Below the pieces are notes generated by a model. That model saw only the letters and a list, made by a program, of their open reading frames with translations. It made no database searches and had not been told where the DNA came from. From assembly GCA_016650115.1 (NCBI GenBank), contig JAENWI010000021.1, positions 1 through 12,844 on the forward strand: a stretch of 12,844 nucleotides of DNA, written 5' to 3'. Source of the stretch: Peptostreptococcaceae bacterium (GTDB lineage: Bacteria > Bacillota > Clostridia > Peptostreptococcales > Anaerovoracaceae). Positions 7,077 to 12,844 of this stretch are shown here, piece by piece (positions within the stretch are counted from its first letter, which is position 1; the number at the start of each line of letters is the position of its first letter). The position numbers and the translations under genes are program-made.

Positions 7077-7102
7077 AAAAAACCGACCTGCTTCGGTCGG
7101 TT
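7077..7102 (-). terminator. Intrinsic terminator for leftward transcription
   Basis: AACCGACC (7081-7088) and GGTCGGTT (7095-7102) form a perfect 8-base-pair stem with a 6-base loop. Read on the minus strand the stem runs straight into a T tract (opposite the A run 7077-7082). It would end transcripts coming from the protease and dehydrogenase relics. On the plus strand a T run occurs only about 12 bases later, so plus-strand use is less likely. Confidence 0.85.
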
Positions 7103-7187
7103 ATGAGCTTCACTCTTTTTTTTAAGAAAACATTTCAAGTGCAAACTCGCATTTACCGATTCCAATATAATTTTATTGTTTATAATA

Positions 7188-7343
7188 TTATAGCATGGAT
7201 TTGGTTATTATTTCAACAATTTCCTTGCCAATCCTCCCAAAGCCTATAAGCCCCAATGTCTTTCCTGAAAGCTCAGCAACATCTAAACTGCTTGCATTAG
7301 GAGTATTAGCTACCACGTATATCCAAAATACTAATGCAAGCAT
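7188..7343 (-). pseudogene. Relic of D-3-phosphoglycerate dehydrogenase (2-hydroxyacid dehydrogenase family)
   Basis: The minus-strand frame between stops at 7344-7346 and 7188-7190 contains VVANTPNASSLDVAE followed by LSGKTLGLIGFGRIGKEIV. The first block is the substrate-domain motif and the second the NAD-binding GxGxxG region of D-isomer 2-hydroxyacid dehydrogenases such as SerA. In intact enzymes about 30-35 residues lie between the VAE and GKTLG blocks; here they are joined directly. The frame ends shortly after the dinucleotide fold begins, so most of the protein is missing. This is a clear non-functional fragment. It lies between the protease pseudogene and a terminator, on the same strand. 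Confidence 0.75.
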
Positions 7344-7367
7344 CTACTCTATTCATTCCACTTATTC

Positions 7368-7787
7368 TTACGGCAGAGCCTGAATTGGTATCGCTAGTCC
7401 GATCGTTTCCTCTCCATCGGTAACCGCAAAAACAATGCCTATGACTTTCCCTTGATCGTTAATCACTGGACTCCCACTGTTTCGTGGGTTTAACGGAATA
7501 CCAACGTCAAATACAGTAACAGCAAGATCCACATCTGTATACATCTCATAGCTTATTGAGTCGTATATCGCTCCATTTGGAAACTAAATGCTGATTCGAT
7601 CAGCTCATTCAATGACATGATAGTTGGTTACGATTCGACCAGAAGAAGAAACATTAAAGCCTGTGCCTCCCCGAACTTTCTCCTGGCTTGTTCCATCAAA
7701 ATCTTCCCCACTGTCCTTATTATTCGTAAACATGAAATATCTCCCGCCTGCAAGCATTGTGGTTCTAATAGATTTTATAAATTGCAA
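7368..7787 (-). pseudogene. HtrA-like (S1C) serine protease pseudogene
   Basis: One continuous frame from 7787 to the TAA at 7368-7370 reads as a trypsin-like HtrA protease broken by two in-frame stops: TGA at 7605-7607 and TAG at 7584-7586. The His block is GTGFNVSSSGRIVTNYHVIE, the Asp block DVDLAV and the Ser block NPRNSGSP, normally NPGNSGGP. The His-to-Asp distance is 30 residues, as in DegP, but Asp to Ser is only 17 against about 75, so roughly 58 residues are gone. After the Ser block, INDQGKVIGIVFA and GLAIPI continue the fold. The C-terminal PDZ region and any membrane anchor are absent, and the only start is a TTG without a good ribosome site. It directly follows the Nramp gene stop. 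It is dead as a protease. Confidence 0.85.
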
Positions 7788-7820
7788 AAATTAAACAGTT
7801 CCTTTTTTAGGGTCACTTCA

Positions 7821-9080
7821 CTATTTAAAAAAGCTTGCAAATAACATGATATTTAGCAAGGTAAGAATGATGCCAATACTCCACAATAAGATACGGCCTG
7901 TCAAATTATTTTTATATTTACCCATGACTTTTTCTGATGAAGTTAAATAGATTTGTAAAAATACCGTTATCGGTAATTGAATACTAAGGAGCATTTGGCT
8001 GTAGATCAGTCCTTTAAACGGATCCTTAATCAAAAAAATTGCAATTGTTGCAATGGACAACATCCCGATAACACCAATTTTGGTGTGTCGATCTTTAATA
8101 TCATAAGGTTCACCAAATAAGCCTGCAAATATCGTTCCTCCTGCCATACCCGCTGTCATCGTTGAGGAAATGCCAGAAAACAATAAGGCAACACCAAATA
8201 CCAATGCTGCAAAATTCCCAACAATAGGAACCAGCATCTGTTGTGCCTGTTCCAGTTCTTCTACCTTAACATGATTCATGTAAAATGTAGTCGCTGCCAG
8301 AATAATCATAGAGCTGTTAATTGCCCATCCAACAATCATCGAAAATAAGGTATCGAGAAATTCGAACTTAAGTTGCTTCTTTATAATCTGATCTTCTTCT
8401 AAGTTCCATTGCCGGCTTTGTATGATTTCTGAATGTAGGAAAAGATTATGAGGCATTACAACAGCTCCCAGCACGGCCATAATAATCATCATAGAACCAT
8501 CGGGGAATTGAATAACTGTCCATCCATGAATTGCCTCAATCCAGTTTACCTGTACCAGTCCTAATTCATAGATAAAAGAAATCCCAATGATTGACACAAA
8601 TCCGATAATCCATTTTTCCAGTTTTATATATGTATTACTTATAAGCAGCCATATGGTTAGCGCCAAAATCAAAACAGCACCTATGTGAATTGGAATTTGG
8701 AATAGAAGTTTTAATGCGATGGCTCCTCCAAGTATTTCAGCCAATGCCGTTGAAATAGTTGCTACAATTCCAGTCGATAATATAAAACGTGACAGCCATG
8801 GCTTCAGATTTTTATTTGTGGCTTCAGCAAGGCAATCCCCTGTAACAATTCCTAAATGAGCTGCATTATGTTGCAATACTATTAGCATAATTGTTGATAA
8901 AGTCACCATCCATAAGAGAGTATATCCATATTCAGAACCAGCTGCAATATTAGATGCCCAGTTTCCCGGGTCAATAAAACCCACAGTAACTAATAATCCC
9001 GGCCCGATATATTTAAAAAAATTTAGGTGCCCATTCTTTGTTTTATGATCTTCCGTACTCAATATTTTACCTAATTTCAT
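7821..9080 (-). CDS. Nramp-family divalent metal ion transporter (MntH-like)
   Basis: Membrane transporter of 419 residues with about 11 hydrophobic segments, of the Nramp family, which imports Mn2+ or Fe2+ with protons. The metal-site motifs are intact: DPGN at 37-40 in helix 1 and AVVMPHN at 206-212 in helix 6. The Met209 thioether, Asp37 and Asn40 mark a transition-metal transporter, as opposed to the magnesium-type relatives that lack the Met. The LQHNAAHLGIVTG block at 69-81 is typical of one bacterial Nramp branch. The start has AGGTGA about 4 bases upstream. An 83-base gap separates it from the methyltransferase gene, with no terminator seen, so read-through from the upstream genes is possible. 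I found no clear MntR or Fur box in that gap. Confidence 0.92.
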   Translation of the reverse strand: MKLGKILSTEDHKTKNGHLNFFKYIGPGLLVTVGFIDPGNWASNIAAGSEYGYTLLWMVTLSTIMLIVLQHNAAHLGIVTGDCLAEATNKNLKPWLSRFILSTGIVATISTALAEILGGAIALKLLFQIPIHIGAVLILALTIWLLISNTYIKLEKWIIGFVSIIGISFIYELGLVQVNWIEAIHGWTVIQFPDGSMMIIMAVLGAVVMPHNLFLHSEIIQSRQWNLEEDQIIKKQLKFEFLDTLFSMIVGWAINSSMIILAATTFYMNHVKVEELEQAQQMLVPIVGNFAALVFGVALLFSGISSTMTAGMAGGTIFAGLFGEPYDIKDRHTKIGVIGMLSIATIAIFLIKDPFKGLIYSQMLLSIQLPITVFLQIYLTSSEKVMGKYKNNLTGRILLWSIGIILTLLNIMLFASFFK

Positions 9081-9163
9081 AAGTCACCTGCTTTACTGAT
9101 AGGATATGCATGATATTTACCCCCTTTTTACCCTCATAATCTTTATCCTGGAAACTTTGGAAC

Positions 9164-10102
9164 TCACTCGCACACCCAAACATAACGCGTAAAATCATTA
9201 TGCTTATTCTTCACGACTTCACATCGGTCCAAAATGATCAAATTTTCATTTTTGATTTCATTGGATATATCTTTAGCAGAAACAATGACCATTTTTTTTG
9301 ATATTCTTTTTGCATTTTTAAGAATAGATTGCAATTCATCCTGGGTTGTAATACTGAAATTCCCATAAGGCAAATCAATAATCGAGGCATCAAAAGCTTC
9401 CTCAATATCTTTAATATCTCCTGTAATAACCGGCACGTTATAGTTAAAGTATTTCAAATTTCCACGTGAAGCTTCAGCAATTTTTCTATTAATTTCCCAA
9501 CCTTTCATTGCGTATCCTGCATACACCCCTTCTATAAGAACTGTACCCACACCACAACAAGGGTCGACAATTCGTTTAGACAGATCCCCATTTCCCGCAA
9601 TATTAACAAGTACTTTAGCAATAGTAATACCAATTGAACTGGAATATGAATAAGGCTTATCCTTATGTTCTTTCCAGGTAATGTCGTTTTGTTTTAATAT
9701 TCCAAAATACCACATCCCCTTATAAAGGGTAATACCAAATACCTCTTTAGGTGAAATATATAATGGCTCCCCGTGAATTTTGTATCCTAATTGCTTACAA
9801 TAACTTCTTCTCGTTTGAAAAGGAGGATCTTGATCATACAACTTCACATATCTGACCATATAATCCGTTGCATGTAACCCCCCCTGATCTACCAGTGCAA
9901 CAAGTTCTGTAAAGGACGAATGACTGAACAAAACCTCTAGTCGATTTCTCAAAAACGGGCTCACTGATGGGTCTACTTTTGTATTTGCGAAAAAAACTTT
10001 ATCATCCATTACATCATTAAATAGCGATTTCACTTCAAGCGCACATAATTCTTTTTCAAATTCGGGGTAATTCAAGCTATAAAGATAACTACATGACTCC
10101 AT
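9164..10102 (-). CDS. TRM11/UPF0020-type SAM-dependent methyltransferase
   Basis: Cytoplasmic protein of 312 residues. The C-terminal half is a class I methyltransferase: SAM motif I DPCCGVGT at 180-187, an acidic residue after strand 2 (GWEIN, 201-205), GDI near 228-230 and the catalytic DLPYG at 243-247, equivalent to the N/DPPY motif of enzymes that methylate exocyclic amino groups of nucleic acid bases. The block PYSYSSSIGITIAKVLVNIAG before motif I parallels the PxxHP...ARxxVNLA block of archaeal Trm-G10 and eukaryotic TRM11, which methylate guanine 10 of tRNA. I see no clear THUMP domain in the first 110 residues. A tRNA or rRNA guanine N2 target is therefore inference. A GGAGGG lies 5 bases before the start, 20 bases after the upstream oxidoreductase gene, so the two are likely cotranscribed. 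Confidence 0.82.
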   Translation of the reverse strand: MESCSYLYSLNYPEFEKELCALEVKSLFNDVMDDKVFFANTKVDPSVSPFLRNRLEVLFSHSSFTELVALVDQGGLHATDYMVRYVKLYDQDPPFQTRRSYCKQLGYKIHGEPLYISPKEVFGITLYKGMWYFGILKQNDITWKEHKDKPYSYSSSIGITIAKVLVNIAGNGDLSKRIVDPCCGVGTVLIEGVYAGYAMKGWEINRKIAEASRGNLKYFNYNVPVITGDIKDIEEAFDASIIDLPYGNFSITTQDELQSILKNAKRISKKMVIVSAKDISNEIKNENLIILDRCEVVKNKHNDFTRYVWVCE

Positions 10103-10122
10103 TTTAACCCTCCATTTAAGTA

Positions 10123-11343
10123 CTATTCTTCAGTTACCTTTGTTTCCAGCGTAATCCCAATTTCTTTGGCATATTCAAAATAAGTATCCACCTGTTCCAT
10201 AGACAACATATCTGAGGAAATCAGGCCAACCTGGTCGAAGCGGTCGTTGATGAACAGTTTGGAGAACAGGTATCCTCCCTGGCCAGTGAGATACATTTCC
10301 GCTGTGATGCCCTCTTTCTCAAAAGATTCCACCAAACCTGGCGCCGACACATGAGTTTCCACCCTGACATTTTTCCCGTCTTTTTCTCCAAATACCTGAA
10401 TAACCATACAGCCGGAATCTGTGACCAAGCCTTCATCAAGAATTTCAGCAATCTCCTCCCTATATTTAGGTGCAGGGGGAATGTGTTTCAGAACCACGTC
10501 AAAAGGAGCGACTTCAACACCACCCACCCATTCTTTTTCATGGGAAAGCAACCCTACGCGATACAGAGGTCCAGCAAAATCCATTCCGGGGCCGGCATAT
10601 TTAAAGTAGGCGTTTTTTGCTCCCTTCAAATATTTTTCAGCATTGAAGCTGTAATGTATGGGCTCGTCGTGGCAATGTTCCCGAAAGGTAATTTCCTCAT
10701 CCCACTCTTCAAATTTCCTATTTACTGGCAATCCAAAGGCGGGTGTCCTGATCAATTCCCCATCTACAAAGGCATACGCCTTCTGGGACATGTCATGGAG
10801 CGCTGTCACTGGAGACCACCAGAATGGCAAAAATCGCTTGGCTTCTACCCCTTCCCAGATATAATTATATATGGTATCGCAGCGATCTACATAACGAATC
10901 GCATCCCGGGTTGCCACACAAATTAAGCCTGGCGCTGATCCAGTACCCACTAGTGCCAGTTTGCCTATAGCCGCAAACTTCGGGCCATAAACGTCGTATT
11001 GAATCCGTATGCTCTCCACCCAATCTTCATGAAGAGAGGTGGTTGCTGCGTAGTCCTGATAATTCACGCCCACTTCCAGCGCGGCATCCAGAACATTTTT
11101 TGTGTGTTCCAGCGGCAAAGCATTGAGAATCAAATCCACACCTTCGGCCGCAGCTACAATGCTATCCTTGTCGTTGGCATCAGCAATCACGCTACGCCCC
11201 TTTTTCAGCAGGCTGACCACGCTGTCCACCGCCGCCTGATTTCTGCCGGCGCAGATTACTTCAGACACATTTGGATCTTCATCCAATTTCCTGGCAGCCG
11301 CCAGGCCCTGAGCCCCTAGTCCCAGTACAAGAATTTTTTTCAT
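10123..11343 (-). CDS. Saccharopine dehydrogenase-family oxidoreductase
   Basis: Cytoplasmic NAD(P)-dependent enzyme of 406 residues. It opens with a Rossmann fold: GLGAQG with Gly8, Gly10 and Gly13, an AGR after strand 2, and DLILNALPL near residue 70. The catalytic core follows with VNYQDYAATTS and a GTGSAPGL block (about 134-141), both typical of saccharopine dehydrogenase and its reductase relatives. The family oxidises or reduces C-N bonds of amino acid adducts or amino acid-derived imines; this member's substrate is unknown, and lysine metabolism should not be assumed. It starts 4 bases after the NhaA stop, with AGAGGT upstream, so it is in an operon with nhaA. Its G+C is visibly higher than that of its neighbours, which fits recent acquisition. 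Confidence 0.83.
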   Translation of the reverse strand: MKKILVLGLGAQGLAAARKLDEDPNVSEVICAGRNQAAVDSVVSLLKKGRSVIADANDKDSIVAAAEGVDLILNALPLEHTKNVLDAALEVGVNYQDYAATTSLHEDWVESIRIQYDVYGPKFAAIGKLALVGTGSAPGLICVATRDAIRYVDRCDTIYNYIWEGVEAKRFLPFWWSPVTALHDMSQKAYAFVDGELIRTPAFGLPVNRKFEEWDEEITFREHCHDEPIHYSFNAEKYLKGAKNAYFKYAGPGMDFAGPLYRVGLLSHEKEWVGGVEVAPFDVVLKHIPPAPKYREEIAEILDEGLVTDSGCMVIQVFGEKDGKNVRVETHVSAPGLVESFEKEGITAEMYLTGQGGYLFSKLFINDRFDQVGLISSDMLSMEQVDTYFEYAKEIGITLETKVTEE

Positions 11344-11347
11344 TTTA

Positions 11348-12664
11348 TTACCTCTTTCTTCTCGTTAAGAGAAATACGCCCAGTATTGCAGCAATCAAAG
11401 AAGCAATTAGAATTGCAATTTTTGCCTGAGTAATGGACTCCAAATCCTCAAATGCCAGATTTGTGATAAAAAGTGACATGGTAAAACCAATGCCGCCCAG
11501 GCAGCTAACCCCAAAAAACTGAGAATTAGTAATACCCTCAGGAAGCCTTGTAACGCCTATTTTATTCGTTGCCAATACAAACAAGCAGATCCCTAATGGT
11601 TTTCCTATTATCAAGCCGACTATAATCCCCAGTGAAATTGGATGAATCAAACTAATTTCCACGTTTCCTTGGATTACACTTACACCCGCATTGGCTAGAG
11701 CAAATATAGGAATAATGAAATAATTGGCAAAGTCATGAAGCTTATCTTCCAACTTTTGTAAAGGCGTATCTAAATCCTCCACAGAGCATTGAATCCGCTT
11801 CATCGATTCTCTTTGTTCTTCATTAATAACCATGAGATCGAAATCACTCTCTGGAAACTTGTGAATTAAATCATGTGCCTCTTTTTTGAATGAAATATCA
11901 TCATGCTTACTGCGGGCTGGAATCGTTAAAGCTAGAAGGACCCCTGCAACAGTGGCATGAATTCCCGAACCTAAAAGAGCTAACCATAGGACAATACCTA
12001 GTATTGCATAGGGAGAGATTTTTCTAACTCCTTTATAATTCATAAAACTGGAAATCATCAGGACCACAATAGCAATACCAATATTTAATATGTTGATTTC
12101 ATCAGCATAAAACAACGCTATAACAAGGATCGCGCCCATATCGTCAAAGATAGCCAATGCCAACAGAAATACCTTCAATGATAGAGGCACTCTATTTCCC
12201 AAAATCACAACAACTCCAAGAGCAAATGCAATATCAGTTGCCATCGGGATCCCCCAACCGGATGTATATTGTCCTCCCATATTAATGACTAAGTACAAGG
12301 CTGCAGGGACGATCATTCCACCAAGAGCAGCCACTGCGGGCAGCAATGCACTCTTCACGTTGGACAATTCCCCAACCAGTAATTCTCTCTTGATTTCTAA
12401 ACCAATCAAAAAGAAAAATACAGCCATAAGGCCATCGTTGATCCAATGACCAACACTATTATTTAACTCAAAGTCTCCTACACTTATTGAAATCGGCACG
12501 TGTATCAACGTCTCATAGCTTTCATGAAATGGAGAGTTCGCCCATACAAAAGCGATTATGGTTGCAGCCAGCAGTAAAGTTCCCCCAAGCATTCCCCTGT
12601 CCATGAATTTGGAAACCGGCCTGCAGACAGACTGCCACAACTGATTGGTGTATTTTTTCATCAT
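11348..12664 (-). CDS. nhaA: Na+/H+ antiporter NhaA
   Basis: Inner-membrane antiporter of 438 residues that exchanges sodium for protons to control cytoplasmic Na+ and pH. Diagnostic residues are present: Asp144 in ATDIAFALG (E. coli Asp133), the Asp174-Asp175 pair in AIFDDMGAI (Asp163-Asp164), His236 in GIHATVAGV (His225) and Lys355 in IIGKPLGI (Lys300). It is longer than E. coli NhaA (388 residues), mainly through a hydrophilic loop at about 252-308, as is common in other NhaA branches. Two adjacent ATG codons at 12659-12664 could start it; the upstream AAAGAG is a weak site. It is the first gene of the leftward group with the saccharopine-dehydrogenase-like and methyltransferase genes. The 108 bases upstream (12665-12772) hold no promoter I can defend. 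Confidence 0.95.
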   Translation of the reverse strand: MMKKYTNQLWQSVCRPVSKFMDRGMLGGTLLLAATIIAFVWANSPFHESYETLIHVPISISVGDFELNNSVGHWINDGLMAVFFFLIGLEIKRELLVGELSNVKSALLPAVAALGGMIVPAALYLVINMGGQYTSGWGIPMATDIAFALGVVVILGNRVPLSLKVFLLALAIFDDMGAILVIALFYADEINILNIGIAIVVLMISSFMNYKGVRKISPYAILGIVLWLALLGSGIHATVAGVLLALTIPARSKHDDISFKKEAHDLIHKFPESDFDLMVINEEQRESMKRIQCSVEDLDTPLQKLEDKLHDFANYFIIPIFALANAGVSVIQGNVEISLIHPISLGIIVGLIIGKPLGICLFVLATNKIGVTRLPEGITNSQFFGVSCLGGIGFTMSLFITNLAFEDLESITQAKIAILIASLIAAILGVFLLTRRKR

Positions 12665-12772
12665 TTTTCTCTTTTCTATAAATCACAATCCATCTTGAGA
12701 GTAAAACAGAACAGTTTCTTCAAAGATGCTTCGCATATTACTTTTAAGGTTAGCATACATTTTAAGTTTTAG

Positions 12773-12844
12773 CTATAAATAAAAACATCCTTCCAGTTCC
12801 TCAAGCATCCGATTATAAACAATATGACGCTTCAGCATGGCCTC
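12773..12844 (-). CDS. Possible C-terminal end of a leftward gene cut by the window edge
   Basis: A minus-strand frame is open from the right edge to a TAG at 12773-12775, giving 23 residues with an amphipathic stretch (KRHIVYNRMLEELEG). It is too short to assign to a family and could be chance. If real, its stop lies 108 bases before nhaA. Confidence 0.25.
   Translation of the reverse strand, partial: EAMLKRHIVYNRMLEELEGCFYL

Noticed and set aside
7584..7607. In-frame TGA and TAG in the protease frame as possible recoding or readthrough
   Set aside because: The frame also lacks about 58 residues between catalytic Asp and Ser and has a mutated Ser motif, so loss of function explains the stops better.
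9081..9163. Possible MntR or Fur operator upstream of the Nramp gene
   Set aside because: Only a short palindrome around ATGCAT is present, without the conserved core of either box.
10351..10926. Long plus-strand open frame of 191 codons
   Set aside because: It lies wholly antisense to the well-supported saccharopine-dehydrogenase-like gene, has no family-like motifs, and is the kind of shadow frame expected opposite a gene of higher G+C.
1..12844. CRISPR arrays, tRNA or rRNA genes, insertion sequences, phage or defence genes
   Set aside because: No regularly spaced repeats, cloverleaf-like or conserved rRNA segments, transposase or integrase motifs were seen on either strand.

Overview
The window looks like chromosome of a low-GC, Gram-positive, probably anaerobic and spore-forming bacterium of the Clostridia. 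The signs are A+T-rich genes with GGAGG-type ribosome binding sites, S-layer-homology (SLH) surface proteins, a NodB-type lipoprotein deacetylase, a GerMN-type protein family and a stand-alone rubrerythrin-like diiron protein. No species can be named from the sequence alone. Every confident gene lies on the minus strand, except a partial gene entering at the left edge.

Layout, left to right. 2-238: C-terminal end of an unrecognised plus-strand protein. 249-430: a small, probably frameshifted minus-strand ORF. 427-3760: an envelope cluster transcribed leftward: SLH + SGNH hydrolase, then a NodB deacetylase lipoprotein, then a DUF2156 (MprF C-terminal-like) protein. 3818-4235: relics only, namely an MFS transporter N-terminal scrap and a catalase-peroxidase (KatG) C-terminal scrap. 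4237-4772: a rubrerythrin-like gene with a clear vegetative promoter. 4773-4979: no gene recognised, only an inverted repeat next to that promoter. 4980-7018: a truncated SLH/GerMN-type surface protein overlapping an APC permease by four bases. 7019-7820: no intact gene. It holds a strong leftward terminator, a D-3-phosphoglycerate dehydrogenase relic and an HtrA-like protease pseudogene with two in-frame stops. 7821-12664: four intact leftward genes: NhaA antiporter, saccharopine-dehydrogenase-like oxidoreductase, TRM11/UPF0020-type methyltransferase and Nramp metal transporter. The right edge holds the possible tail of another leftward gene.

The genes fall into two working groups. The 427-3760 cluster points to cell-wall or membrane-surface modification: deacetylation, ester hydrolysis and possible aminoacyl transfer. 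The 7821-12664 cluster combines ion homeostasis (Na+/H+ exchange, divalent metal uptake) with two enzymes of unknown substrate.

No new defence or mobile system is evident. The most unusual property is the density of short gene relics. At least three seem to have lost an interior segment while keeping reading frame: the protease, the phosphoglycerate dehydrogenase and the GerMN-type protein. Two more, MFS and KatG, are terminal scraps. One of these relics reads in frame into the SLH-hydrolase gene and would make automatic annotation call a false chimera.
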